A DNA stretch of 64,000 nt from an uncultured Sphingomonadaceae bacterium (GTDB lineage: Bacteria; Pseudomonadota; Alphaproteobacteria; Sphingomonadales; Sphingomonadaceae): assembly GCA_947499255.1 (NCBI GenBank), contig CANMNF010000001.1:496001-560000 (forward strand), given 5' to 3'. Of this stretch, positions 17,236 to 27,300 are shown piece by piece; within the stretch, counting starts at the first letter, position 1; each line of letters starts with the position of its first letter. The notes beneath the pieces were generated by a model, which was given only the letters and a program-made list of their open reading frames with translations, did no database searches and was not told where the DNA came from. Both the position numbers and the translations under genes were made by a program.

Positions 17236-19986
17236 ATGTGGCAGTCCCTCAAAAAGACATTTCTTGGTTCATCCAATGACCGTTACGTTCGTTCGCTCGA
17301 CAAAATCGTTGCGCGTATCAATGCGTTGGAAGAACAATTGCTTGATTTCTCTGATGAGGAATTGAAGGCGCAAACTCTTAAATTCCGCAAGCAGATCGAA
17401 GAAGACGGTAAAACGCTGGACGATATTCTGCCCGAAGCTTTTGCCACGGTGCGTGAGGCGTCAAAGCGTGTTTTGGGAATGCGGCATTTCGATGTGCAGA
17501 TGGTGGGCGGCATTGTCCTGCATCGCGGCGAAATTTCGGAAATGAAAACGGGTGAAGGCAAAACGTTGGTGGCAACGCTGGCCACCTATCTCAACGCGAT
17601 TGAAGGCAAAGGCGTCCACGTTGTTACCGTGAACGATTATCTCGCCGCGCGCGATGCGGAATGGATGGGGCAACTGTATAACTTCCTGGGCCTCACAACC
17701 GGCGTAATTGTGCCCAATCTTCCCGAACAAGCGCGGCGTGCCGCATATGAAGCGGATATCACTTACTCGACCAACAATGAGCTGGGTTTTGATTATCTGC
17801 GCGACAATATGAAGCAATCGCGCAGCCAAATGGTGCAGCGCCCGTTCAATTACGCGATTGTCGATGAAGTCGATTCGATCCTGATCGATGAAGCGCGAAC
17901 TCCGCTGATTATCTCTGGCCCGACCGAAGACAGATCTGAACTGTACGTGGCCATCGATGCCATCGTGAAAGAGCTTGAGGAAGAGTATTACGAGAAAGAC
18001 GAGAAAACCAAAGCCGTCCAGCTAACTGAAGATGGCGTTGAGGAAGCTGAAAAGCGTCTGCTCGCTGCCGGTCTGCTGGAAAGCGATAACCTTTACGATG
18101 TCGAGAACACGCAGGTCGTTCACCATCTTGATCAGGCATTGCGCGCGGTGGTGATGTTCAAGCGCGATACCGACTATATCGTGAAAGACGATAAGGTTGT
18201 AATCATCGATGAATTCACCGGCCGCATGATGGATGGCCGCCGCTGGTCTAACGGTTTGCATCAAGCCGTGGAAGCCAAAGAAGGCGTGAAGATTGAGCCG
18301 GAGAACCAAACGCTCGCTTCAATCACTTTCCAGAACTATTTCCGCATGTATCCCAAGCTTTCCGGCATGACCGGCACCGCGGCCACCGAGGCAAGCGAAT
18401 TTTGGGATATCTACAAGCTCAACGTCGTGGAAATCCCAACCAATGTGCCAGTGCAGCGCATCGATGAAGACGATGAGTTTTACAAGAACACGCAAGACAA
18501 GTTCAAAGCCATCGCCAAAGCGATTGCTGAGAAGAACCAGATTGGTCAGCCGGTCCTTGTGGGCACGGTGTCCATCGAAAAGTCTGAATTGCTTAGCGAA
18601 TTTCTCAAGCAAGAAGGCGTGAAACATGAAGTGCTCAACGCCCGGATGCATGAGCGAGAGGCGCATATCGTGGCGCAGGCGGGCCGGCTTAACGCTGTTA
18701 CCATCGCGACGAACATGGCGGGCCGTGGCACCGATATTCAGCTAGGCGGCAATGTGGAATTTCGCACCGGCGATGAGCTTGGCGAGATGGAAGATGGCGC
18801 GGCCAAGGATGAAGCCATCGCCAAGATCGTGGCCCAAGTAGAAGCGGAAAAGCAGAAAGTTCTGGAAGCGGGCGGTCTGTTCGTTTTGGGCACAGAGCGG
18901 CATGAAAGCCGCCGGATCGATAACCAGCTGCGTGGCCGTTCGGGCCGTCAGGGTGATCCGGGTCTGTCGCGCTTTTACCTGTGTCTTGAAGATGATCTGT
19001 TGCGCATTTTTGGCCCCGATACGCTGTTCTCCAAGATGATGAATTCCAATCTGGAAGATGGTGAGGCAATCGGCTCCAAATGGCTCTCAAAAGCGATTGA
19101 AACGGCGCAGAAGAAGGTTGAAGCGCGCAATTACGAAGTGCGTAAGCAGGTCGTCCAATACGATGACGTGATGAATGATCAGCGTAAGGTCGTTTATGAA
19201 CAGCGCGCTGAAATCATGGACGCGGATGCCGTAGGCGATGTTGTTGAAGATATGCGCCGCGATGCGATCAATTCCATCGTGGTTACGCATTGTCCTCCGG
19301 GGTCATATCCAGAGCAGTGGAACATCGAAGGCTTGAAAGAGCAAGTCGATGAAGTGCTGGACCTGCAGCCTGATTTTGATGCGTGGATGGAAGAAGACGC
19401 GCTCGAACCTGAAATCATCGAAGAACGTTTGCAGACGCAGGCCGAAGAAAAACTAGTCAGCCGTAGCGCCGATTTCCCGGAAGCGGATTGGCAGCGGGTT
19501 GAGAAATCGATCCTGCTCGACCGGCTCGATCACAATTGGAAAGAACATCTCTCAACTCTGGATGCCCTGCGACAGGTGGTTGGCTTGCGTGCTTATGCGC
19601 AAAAGCAACCCATCAACGAATATAAGCAAGAAGCATTTGGCCTGTTTGAAACCATGCTCGATACAATCCGCGAGGATGTGACGAAAGTGATGTTGACCGC
19701 AGAATTCCGCGCCGCAGCGCCTCCGCCAAGCGGACTGCCGGACTTGCCTGACTTTATGACCGGTCACCTCAATCCGCTGACAGGTGAAGACAATTCGCGC
19801 GACAGCGATGGTTCTGCCGCCCGCGCGCCCTTGTTCGGCACGCTGGCAGGCTCTCCGATGGCGGAAACGGGCATGGGGCGCGGGCAGGGCAAGGATCCTT
19901 ATGCAGATCAGAATGTGAGCCGCAATGCGCCTTGTCCGTGCGGTTCTGGCAGCAAATACAAACATTGCCACGGGGCAGCGGTATGA
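17236..19986 (+). CDS. secA: preprotein translocase motor ATPase SecA
   Basis: A 916-residue ATPase driving post-translational export through SecYEG. Present are the Walker A region [13 protein letters not shown] (about residue 104), the Walker B/DEAD-like [16 protein letters not shown] (about residue 210), [14 protein letters not shown] of the second ATPase fold, and [11 protein letters not shown]. The C-terminal zinc finger has Cys900, Cys902, Cys911 and His912 (SecB/lipid-binding tail). The start is the ATG at 17236 with AGGA upstream. A strong hairpin terminator follows. Confidence 0.98.
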   Translation: MWQSLKKTFLGSSNDRYVRSLDKIVARINALEEQLLDFSDEELKAQTLKFRKQIEEDGKTLDDILPEAFATVREASKRVLGMRHFDVQMVGGIVLHRGEISEMKTGEGKTLVATLATYLNAIEGKGVHVVTVNDYLAARDAEWMGQLYNFLGLTTGVIVPNLPEQARRAAYEADITYSTNNELGFDYLRDNMKQSRSQMVQRPFNYAIVDEVDSILIDEARTPLIISGPTEDRSELYVAIDAIVKELEEEYYEKDEKTKAVQLTEDGVEEAEKRLLAAGLLESDNLYDVENTQVVHHLDQALRAVVMFKRDTDYIVKDDKVVIIDEFTGRMMDGRRWSNGLHQAVEAKEGVKIEPENQTLASITFQNYFRMYPKLSGMTGTAATEASEFWDIYKLNVVEIPTNVPVQRIDEDDEFYKNTQDKFKAIAKAIAEKNQIGQPVLVGTVSIEKSELLSEFLKQEGVKHEVLNARMHEREAHIVAQAGRLNAVTIATNMAGRGTDIQLGGNVEFRTGDELGEMEDGAAKDEAIAKIVAQVEAEKQKVLEAGGLFVLGTERHESRRIDNQLRGRSGRQGDPGLSRFYLCLEDDLLRIFGPDTLFSKMMNSNLEDGEAIGSKWLSKAIETAQKKVEARNYEVRKQVVQYDDVMNDQRKVVYEQRAEIMDADAVGDVVEDMRRDAINSIVVTHCPPGSYPEQWNIEGLKEQVDEVLDLQPDFDAWMEEDALEPEIIEERLQTQAEEKLVSRSADFPEADWQRVEKSILLDRLDHNWKEHLSTLDALRQVVGLRAYAQKQPINEYKQEAFGLFETMLDTIREDVTKVMLTAEFRAAAPPPSGLPDLPDFMTGHLNPLTGEDNSRDSDGSAARAPLFGTLAGSPMAETGMGRGQGKDPYADQNVSRNAPCPCGSGSKYKHCHGAAV

Positions 19987-20010
19987 CCACCCCAGCCTGA
20001 CACAAAGAAG

Positions 20011-20039
20011 GAGCGTCAGACCGGGTCTGGCGCTCTTTT
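20011..20039 (+). terminator. intrinsic terminator of secA
   Basis: GAGCGTCAGAC (20011-20021) pairs with GTCTGGCGCTC through 11 bp with one G-T wobble and a 3-base loop, and is followed directly by TTTT. It lies 24 bases after the secA stop. Confidence 0.85.
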
Positions 20040-20061
20040 CATATGTGTTGAAGAGAAGAAA

Positions 20062-20136
20062 TGGCTCCCCGAGTAGGATTCGAACCTACGGCCAAGTGAT
20101 TAACAGTCACCTACTCTACCGCTGAGCTATCGGGGA
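20062..20136 (-). tRNA. tRNA-Asn (GTT)
   Basis: Read on the minus strand, a 75-base cloverleaf begins TCCCCGATAGCTCAG. It has the anticodon loop CTGTTAA, the T-loop GGTTCGAATCC and the closing TCGGGGA plus discriminator G. The CCA end is encoded (TGG at 20062-20064). The 7-bp acceptor stem is perfect. The anticodon GTT gives asparagine. It stands alone between secA and nadK. Confidence 0.97.
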
Positions 20137-20170
20137 GCAGCCCCCGAGCGGTATTTGGGGGCGAAGCGGG

Positions 20171-20199
20171 CCTATATGGCGGCGCTGGATGTTTGGCAA
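20171..20199 (-). promoter_or_regulatory. promoter of tRNA-Asn
   Basis: On the minus strand TTGCCA (20199-20194) and TATAGG (20176-20171) are separated by exactly 17 bases. Transcription would begin about 28 bases before the tRNA 5' end. Spacing and position make this a good sigma-70-type promoter. Confidence 0.6.
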
Positions 20200-20221
20200 G
20201 AGGCCAATGTGCCCCTTTTCC

Positions 20222-21031
20222 TCAGGTTGCGAATTGTTCGGTGACAATGCGCTCATCCAGCGCATGCCCTGGATCAAACAACAAGGTCATTTCCAGCTCT
20301 CTGGCGATGGCCACCTTCACCTCTGCAACGTCGCGCACTTCGTTCATATCGCCCACGGCCGCAACGGGACGCTTGTCAGGCTCACGAACGCGGAATGTGA
20401 CGGTGCTGGCTTCTGGTAAAACAGCGCCGCGCCAGCGACGCGGGCGGAACGGGCTGATCGGGGTGAGGGCGAGCATGCGCGAATCAAGCGGCAGGATCGG
20501 ACCATTGGCGGACAGATTATACGCGGTCGATCCAACGGGCGTGGACAAAAGGATGCCGTCTCCTGCCAGCTCTGGAATGCGCACTTTGCCATTAACTGAG
20601 ACTTCGATCTTGGCGGTTTGGCGCGTTTCCCGCAGCAGGCTGACTTCGTTCACAGCATAAAAGCTGCTTATTTTGCCGTCTTGCGTGCTCGCTTCCATGC
20701 GCAAAGGTGCAACCGTCAGAGGTTTGGCCGCCGTAATGCGCTCCACCACATCACCGGACCCATGATAGCGGTTCATCAAAAAACCAACAGTGCCAAGATT
20801 CAATCCGAATACGGGCATCAAACGGCCGGTATTGAGCATATCATGCAGCGCATCGAGCATTGTGCCGTCGCCGCCCAGCGCCACCAGCGCATCAGCTTCG
20901 GCAAGCGGGACAAATTTGATCCGCGCGCACAATTCGCTGGCTGCCTTGCGTGCACGATCGCTGCGGGAATAGATCAGCGCGAGTCGATCTGGCCGAATTT
21001 CGGGCTTTGCAGGCGTAACTGGCTGATTCAT
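20222..21031 (-). CDS. nadK: NAD kinase
   Basis: A 269-residue cytosolic enzyme phosphorylating NAD to NADP. The GGDGT motif is at residues 53-57 (VALGGDGTML). The glycine-rich segments FGLNLGTVGFLMN and ELAGDGILLSTPVGSTAYNLSANGPI are those of bacterial NadK, and TPISPFRPRRWRGAVLP matches the C-terminal core. The ATG at 21031 is preceded by GGGGGAA; the open frame extends much further upstream but lacks homology-like sequence. Divergent from the EAL gene with 24 bases between starts. Confidence 0.95.
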   Translation of the reverse strand: MNQPVTPAKPEIRPDRLALIYSRSDRARKAASELCARIKFVPLAEADALVALGGDGTMLDALHDMLNTGRLMPVFGLNLGTVGFLMNRYHGSGDVVERITAAKPLTVAPLRMEASTQDGKISSFYAVNEVSLLRETRQTAKIEVSVNGKVRIPELAGDGILLSTPVGSTAYNLSANGPILPLDSRMLALTPISPFRPRRWRGAVLPEASTVTFRVREPDKRPVAAVGDMNEVRDVAEVKVAIARELEMTLLFDPGHALDERIVTEQFAT

Positions 21032-21055
21032 TAAATTCCCCCTTGAGACGTTCCT

Positions 21056-22441
21056 ATGGAGCGGCGTCCCGATTTGCAACGCGCTTCGCAAGAGCCAAGA
21101 TTTGCTGCAATAAGTCCGCCATGGGCCGCACTGATGTTGGAGAAGACTATTTTGGATGGGCGTGACACCCTCACAGGGCTGATCGATGGTGATTGTGCTA
21201 TTGAGGAGATTGCCCGGTGGCAGGCCAACGCCATGCCCGGTCAAACCCCGCCAATTCACGCCATGCTGCTCACACTAAAGCGATTTTCCGCGGTCAATCT
21301 GGCTTATGGACCGGCGGCCGGTGACGCGGCCTTGGCAACAATTGCCGGGCGCATTGTGCAATTTGCCCGGGATGAATTTGATCGCGAATGGCTTGTTGCC
21401 CGCATTCGGGGTGGCACGTTTTTACTGGCGGCGAATGAAGCTTGTAGCCGGGAACGCTGGCAATGGATTGCTGAGGAGCTGGCGTTGGAAATAGCGCGGC
21501 CCATCAATGATCTTGGTAGCAACAGCAATGTCCGATTATGGCCGCGACTGGCCTTGCTGCGCGCGCTGAAAGAAGAATCGCCAGCTCGCATGATGTCGCG
21601 CCTTGGCGAGGCATTGGAAAGCGGCCGGCATAACCCGGGAGAACGGTTTTGCTGGGTTGATGGCGATATTTCCCTGCCTGGCAGGCCAGCGCAACAGCTT
21701 GAAGCTGATCTGATTTCTGCGCTGGATCGCGATGAGATCAAGGTTTTGTATCAACCGCAATATTCGTGCGAAGATGGCCGCGTTGTCGGTGCCGAAGCGT
21801 TGACCCGTTGGCAGCATCCAGAACTTGGCCGCATTGGCGCTGGCCCTTTATTTGCGATTGCGGAGCGCGCCGATCATGTCGGGCAGTTATCGCGCAGCAT
21901 CGCGCGGCAGGCTTTGCGCGAAGCGGCAACGTGGCCGCCGCATTTGCGTCTTTCGCTCAATATCACCTCCGCCGATTTGGCGAGCCGTGATTTTGCCGAT
22001 GCGATGGCCGAAGTGCTGTTCGAAACCGGCTTTGCCCCGGAGCGTCTTACACTTGAGATCACTGAACAGGCTTTGCTGGCCCAGCTGGACCGTGCGGCGG
22101 ACCGATTGGGCAGGCTGGCTGACTTGGGTGTGCAGATCGCACTCGATGATTTTGGCGCGGGGTTTTGCAACTTTCGATATTTGAAGATCCTGCCGCTCGA
22201 TGCGCTAAAGCTGGACCGATCAATGATCGAAGGGGTGATCGATGATAAGCGTGACCTTGCCGTTTTGCGCGCGATACTGGCGATGGCAAAGGCGCTTGAG
22301 CTTAAAGTGATTGCAGAGGGCATCGAAACACCCGCTCAGCGCGATATTGTGGCGCGCGAAGGATGTGAATTTTGGCAAGGATTTCTGGGCGCACATGCTA
22401 TGCAGGGCGCTGAGTTTGTCGCTTCACCGATGCAGGTCTAG
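21056..22441 (+). CDS. EAL-domain c-di-GMP phosphodiesterase with degenerate GGDEF domain
   Basis: A 461-residue soluble protein. An N-terminal GGDEF-like domain begins DGRDTLTGLIDG, but its signature is RIRGGTFLLAANE (residues 117-129), lacking the catalytic acidic residues. The EAL domain from about residue 214 is intact: GAEALTRW (EAL at 247-249), LNITSADL, LEITEQAL, ALDDFGAGFCNF, LKLDRSM and AEGIET carry the metal and base residues. It should therefore hydrolyse c-di-GMP, with the GGDEF part possibly a GTP sensor. No membrane segment or PAS is visible. The exact start is uncertain; an ATG at 21134 is an alternative. Confidence 0.87.
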   Translation: MERRPDLQRASQEPRFAAISPPWAALMLEKTILDGRDTLTGLIDGDCAIEEIARWQANAMPGQTPPIHAMLLTLKRFSAVNLAYGPAAGDAALATIAGRIVQFARDEFDREWLVARIRGGTFLLAANEACSRERWQWIAEELALEIARPINDLGSNSNVRLWPRLALLRALKEESPARMMSRLGEALESGRHNPGERFCWVDGDISLPGRPAQQLEADLISALDRDEIKVLYQPQYSCEDGRVVGAEALTRWQHPELGRIGAGPLFAIAERADHVGQLSRSIARQALREAATWPPHLRLSLNITSADLASRDFADAMAEVLFETGFAPERLTLEITEQALLAQLDRAADRLGRLADLGVQIALDDFGAGFCNFRYLKILPLDALKLDRSMIEGVIDDKRDLAVLRAILAMAKALELKVIAEGIETPAQRDIVAREGCEFWQGFLGAHAMQGAEFVASPMQV

Positions 22442-22443
22442 AG

Positions 22444-22483
22444 CAGATTTAAGGGCAGGTTTAGCCCGGCTTCAGGAAATCTG
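22444..22483. terminator. possible bidirectional transcription-end hairpin
   Basis: CAGATTT (22444-22450) pairs with AAATCTG (22477-22483), enclosing an inner GGGC/GCCC pairing. It lies between the convergent EAL gene and the small Arg-rich gene, overlapping the 3' end of the latter. No T tract follows, so terminator function is tentative. Confidence 0.3.
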
Positions 22484-22621
22484 TGTCCTCTGCTTCGCGC
22501 GGCGATCATCTCCAGTGCGACGTTGTCCCTCGCGGCGATCTGGAAATGCCACAGGCGTTGTGTCTTGGCGCCGATCTGCGCCGCGACGGTCTTTCATCCG
22601 CTTGTCTGATGACGATGCCAT
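22472..22621 (-). CDS. tiny Arg/Asp-rich protein with repeated DRR motifs
   Basis: A 49-residue hydrophilic protein with KDRRGADRRQ, PDRREGQRR and DDRRAKQR, i.e. four DRR units in about 35 residues. A perfect ribosome site GGAGGAA lies 5 bases before the ATG at 22621, which argues for a real gene; a further in-frame ATG (22633) is less well served. Unknown function; I recognise no fold. Similar charged mini-proteins occur in sphingomonads, but I cannot name a family. It lies 100 bases downstream of the membrane glycosyltransferase on the same strand. Confidence 0.55.
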   Translation of the reverse strand: MASSSDKRMKDRRGADRRQDTTPVAFPDRREGQRRTGDDRRAKQRTQIS

Positions 22622-22720
22622 TTCTTCCTCCATAAATCCGCCACTAATCTTGGAGGTATTGGGTAAATCTTTTGTTAAAGGCACCTCAACCTAAGCATAG
22701 AAATGCACGGAGGTGCGTAT

Positions 22721-24295
22721 TTATTCAATTCTTACAATAGCCTGAGTGTCAACATCACCCTCAGTATTTTTACGAAATACTTTTACATCTCCAAAGTCAG
22801 CGTCTAAGGTATAGTTGGTCTCGAACCATGCCTCGCTATTGGTGACAGAGGTGCGGAACCAATGCATCAGCCAACCATCCAGCACTAGGGAGCCTGTCAC
22901 GATGATGTCGGGTGGCATGTCCAAAATACGCTGAAGTTCGCCAGGGCCAACATAGCCCGATTGCGCCATCACTTGCGTGACCGATGGGCGCACCAGATTG
23001 CTGGGATGGGTGCCGATTGGCGACAGGGGTGGGCGGTCCAGATACCACAGCACGAGGTGTTGATAGAGGACGTAAATGTTTTCATCGGGCGCAACCGTTG
23101 CCTCCAAATGCCGCGCTGCTTGCAACATCGGATCAGATTGGAAAGAGAAATCGGGATTGTGGACCAGATCCGCTGTACTTTGCGCGTGCAGGGAGAATGC
23201 AGCAAGCGCCATCAGCCCGCTGGCCAGAACTGCGACCGGTCGGCCAAGCTTCAAAGTTCCCATCCAACCTAATGCAAGACCAACAAGCAATGCGATGAAG
23301 GGCAGCAATTGCAGCCAATAATGCAAATATGGCTCACCCGACATCACGATCGACAAGACAATCCCAGCCACTGTGACAGCTGGCAAAAGAAGCTCCCAAG
23401 CAAACCATCGCGCCCCAGCACGCCCGATCACCCATGCACGCCACACACCGATGGCTACCAACGCGCAGACCGGCCCCATAAAGCCAATATTCTGCCAGCC
23501 AAATCGCGCGAATGTGATTGCCAGATAATACAGATCGGTAAGCAGACTATCATCCTTGGCATAAGCCAGCGGCACCCCGATCAAAGCTGGGACGAGAACA
23601 TCAGCTTGCCCAAACCAGGCATAGATCATGACCATCACTGCAGGCGGCACAAGCCCGGCGATACCAAACGCCACAAATCCCCATCGCGGAATGCAAAAAC
23701 GCAGATACGGAGCGACCATCATCAGCAAGCCAACCAGCAACATGGCAATCGCCAGATTAGTCCGGGTCAACACAGCCAAAGCCATCATAAACCCCGCAAG
23801 CGCGCAATGCCCCATCGTCACATTGGGTTTGGTCAAGACTAGACACGCGATCCCGATAAAGGCGGCAGCTGGGTATTCGCTCAAGGTCGCTTGCGCATAA
23901 TCGGGCGCGCAAAATGCAGCCGCTGCCACTCCGCCAGCAAGAGCGGCCCAATTCCCAACGTACCGCCGCGCGAAGAACACTCCGGTCGCAATGGCCAGGA
24001 TAAGGCTGAGATCGCCGAACACTCTGACGGCGAGCAGGCTCTTTTCAAACACGTACAAAACGGCGCCCAGCATCGCGAATAGGAGCGGCGGCTTATTGTC
24101 ATAAATGCGGGTGTATGGCAGCCACCCATCGGCAACTTCCTGTGCCATCAAGATGAAGGTGTACTCATCCTCAGCAAAGCTGACGCTGCGATAGGAATTG
24201 GCCTGAAGCAGCAGGACAATCACGCCAATCGCCAACACCACCAGCATAGCGGAGCGTTTAGAATATGCGTTTGGTTGAATGGCTTGTCCCGTCAC
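22721..24295 (-). CDS. multi-pass membrane glycosyltransferase (GT39/ArnT-like, GT-C fold)
   Basis: A 524-residue inner-membrane protein with about 10-12 hydrophobic segments. After the first transmembrane helix comes FAEDEYTFILMAQEVADG with an acidic pair, then YTRIYDNKPPLLFAML, the pattern of GT-C mannosyl/arabinosyltransferases using polyprenyl-phosphate sugars at the periplasmic face. The C-terminal soluble part (PDIIVTGSLVLDGW) is a periplasmic domain. The start is GTG at 24295; an ATG at 24247 would also leave the first helix intact. Sampled stretches are visibly AT-richer than the flanking mfd gene, hinting at transfer. Substrate unknown. Confidence 0.75.
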   Translation of the reverse strand: MTGQAIQPNAYSKRSAMLVVLAIGVIVLLLQANSYRSVSFAEDEYTFILMAQEVADGWLPYTRIYDNKPPLLFAMLGAVLYVFEKSLLAVRVFGDLSLILAIATGVFFARRYVGNWAALAGGVAAAAFCAPDYAQATLSEYPAAAFIGIACLVLTKPNVTMGHCALAGFMMALAVLTRTNLAIAMLLVGLLMMVAPYLRFCIPRWGFVAFGIAGLVPPAVMVMIYAWFGQADVLVPALIGVPLAYAKDDSLLTDLYYLAITFARFGWQNIGFMGPVCALVAIGVWRAWVIGRAGARWFAWELLLPAVTVAGIVLSIVMSGEPYLHYWLQLLPFIALLVGLALGWMGTLKLGRPVAVLASGLMALAAFSLHAQSTADLVHNPDFSFQSDPMLQAARHLEATVAPDENIYVLYQHLVLWYLDRPPLSPIGTHPSNLVRPSVTQVMAQSGYVGPGELQRILDMPPDIIVTGSLVLDGWLMHWFRTSVTNSEAWFETNYTLDADFGDVKVFRKNTEGDVDTQAIVRIE

Positions 24296-24356
24296 GCGAT
24301 CTGCCTAGCTGGCGGCATGGGGCTTCGCAACTTTGGCCTGAACATTGCAGGCAGCG

Positions 24357-27300
24357 TCAGCTGGCCTTTTGCGCGATCCGGCTTAATCCTTTAGTGAGCT
24401 GGAACAGGCCATTTAGGCGGCTTTGTGGATCGCCCCAATTGCGATTGACCACCAGCTTCATATCCGGACGCAATTTCGCTGTGCCTTTGAGCCTGTCTAC
24501 ATAGGCCAGAAGCCCCATTGGATCAGGGAATTCATCCTTGTGGAAAGTGACAAGTGTTCCGCGCGCGCCCACATCGATTTTCGAGATATTCGCACCAATC
24601 GCCTGATGCTTGATTTCGATAAGACGGATCAGGTTCTTGGTTGCATCGGGAAGGTCGCCAAACCTGTCGATCATTTCAGCGGCCATAGCTTCGATCTCAG
24701 CTTTGTCGGCGGCGTCGTTCAGGCGGCGATATAGCGCCATGCGCACGGCAAGATCAGGCACATAATCTTCAGGGATCATAATCGGTGCATCAACGGTGAT
24801 TTGCGGGCTTAGCCCGGTGCGATCCGCTTCGAGCCCAGCTTCGCCAGCTTTGGCCGCAAGGATCGCTTCCTCCAACATCGATTGGTACAGTTCAAACCCG
24901 ACTTCGCGGATATGGCCCGATTGCTCATCACCCAGCAAATTGCCAGCGCCGCGAATGTCCAGATCGTGGCTGGCCAATTGGAACCCAGCCCCCAGCGAAT
25001 CCAGATCACCGAGCACCTTGAGGCGCTTTTCCGCAACTTCAGAAAGCTGCGTGTCGGCAGGTGTCGTCAGATAGGAATAGGCTCTGATTTTGGAGCGACC
25101 AACACGCCCTCGCAGCTGATAAAGCTGGGCAAGGCCAAAGCGATCAGCGCGGTGGATGATAATGGTGTTCGCACTAGGCAGATCAAGCCCGCTTTCCACA
25201 ATCGTGGTGGAGAGCAGCACTTCATATTTGCCTTCGTAAAACGCACTCATCCGTTCTTCGATTTCGCTTGGCGACATTTGCCCATGCGCGGTGACAAAGC
25301 GCACTTCAGGCACGGTTTCGCGCAACCATTCTTCCAGCTGCTCCATATCCGCAATGCGCGGCACGACGACAAAGCTTTGCCCTCCGCGATGATGTTCGCG
25401 CAGCAAGGCTTCGCGCAGGATCATATCGTCCCATTCCATCACATAAGTGCGCACCGCAAGACGATCGACGGGCGGAGTTTGGATGGTGGAAAGCTCGCGC
25501 AGGCCCGTCATTGCCATTTGCAATGTGCGGGGGATCGGCGTTGCGGTGAGGGTGAGAACGTGCACATCAGCGCGCAGCTGTTTCAGCTTTTCCTTGTGGG
25601 TTACGCCAAACCGCTGTTCTTCATCGACGATAACAAGGCCCAGATCCTTGAACTTGGTGTTTTTGGACAGGATCGCATGGGTGCCGATCACGATATCAAC
25701 CGTGCCGTCGGCAAGCCCTTCGCGCGTCGCTTTCATCTCGGTAGAGGAGACAAGCCGCGAGAGCCGACCAATTTTGAGCGGGAAGCCGGAGAAACGTTCA
25801 GAGAAGTTTTGAAAATGCTGACGGGCAAGCAAGGTTGTGGGGGCGACCATGGCGACTTGCTCGCCGTTCATCGCCGTCACAAAGGCTGCGCGCAAAGCAA
25901 CTTCGGTTTTGCCAAAGCCCACATCGCCGCAGACAAGCCGGTCCATCGGGCGGCCACTTTCCAGATCGCGCAGGACATCGGCAATCGCCTGATCCTGATC
26001 CTCGGTTTCTTCCCAGGGGAAGCGGTCCTGAAATTGTCCGTAGCTTGCTGGATCAGCCGCCAAAACGGGCGCTTTGCGCAATGCTCTGGCCGCTGCTGTT
26101 TCCATCAGTTCACCGGCAATGGCGCGGATGCGCTCTTTCAGCTTGGCGCGGCGTTTCTGCCATGCCTCGCCGCCCAATCGATCCAGCGGCACGCTTTCTT
26201 CAGCAGAGCCATAGCGCGATAGAACATCGATATTCTCAACGGGAATATAGAGCCTGTCGCCGCCTGCATATTCCAACATCACGCAATCATGCTGGCTTTT
26301 GCCAACAGGGATGGGTTCAAGGCCCAGATATTTGCCGATGCCGTGGTCCAGATGCACCACCAGATCACCGCGCGCCAGTGCCTGCAATTCAGCAAGGAAC
26401 GCGTCGGCATCCTTCTTTTTCTTGCGCCGCCGGACAAGCCGATCACCCAGCAAATCCTGCTCGGTCAACAGTTCCAGCGTCTCATCCGCAAAGCCGGTAT
26501 CCAATGGCAAGACCATCGCGGCCGCTTTGCCTTTGGCACCAAGGCCAAGCGCGTCTTGCCAGCTTTCCGCTTTGGCAACGGGCGTTCCGGCTTCCTCGAT
26601 GATTGAGCAGATACGGCTGAGCGAGCCAGCGGAATAGGCTGCGATGAGCGGCTTCTTGCCTGCTTTGCTCAGCGCTTTGAGGTGCTTGGCCGCCGCATCA
26701 TAAACATTCGCGCCTTGGCCACGTTCCGGGGTGAAATCACGGGCAGAACGAAAGCCAAAATCAAGGACGCGGTCGCTCTCCGGCTCTGCGAAGATCACCG
26801 ATTTGTGGATCGGGCGTTCGGCAAGCTGGGTACGCCATTCCTCTTGCGTCAAATACAGCTCGGCAGCTTCAAGCCGGCGGTAACTTCCTTTGGCTTGGCC
26901 CGCGATTTGGCCGCGTTGCTTGTGATAATCGGCGATATCAGAAAGGCGTTCCTCGCCTGCCGACATCGCGCCTGCATCCACGACCACCAGATCATCATCC
27001 GATAGGTGATCGAATACGGTCGCCAGCTTTTCTTCAAACAGCGGCAGCCAATGCTCCATGCCTGCAAGCCGGCGACCTTCGCTGACCGCTTCATAAAGCG
27101 GATCTTGCGTCGCATCTGCGCCGAATTGTGAGCGATACCGGCTGCGGAACCGTTTGATTGTATCGGGATCGAGCAGGGCTTCGCTGGCGGGCAGCAACAA
27201 ATGCTGTTCGATAACTTCGGTGGTGCGCTGTGTGGAGGGATCAAACAGGCGCAGGCTTTCCAGCTCATCACCAAAGAAATCCAAGCGCAGGCCCGCTTCC

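Noticed and set aside
20137-20160. CCCCC...GGGGG inverted repeat next to tRNA-Asn as a terminator of nadK
   Set aside because: It lies between the tRNA and its promoter on the same strand, lacks a T tract, and would block the tRNA transcript.
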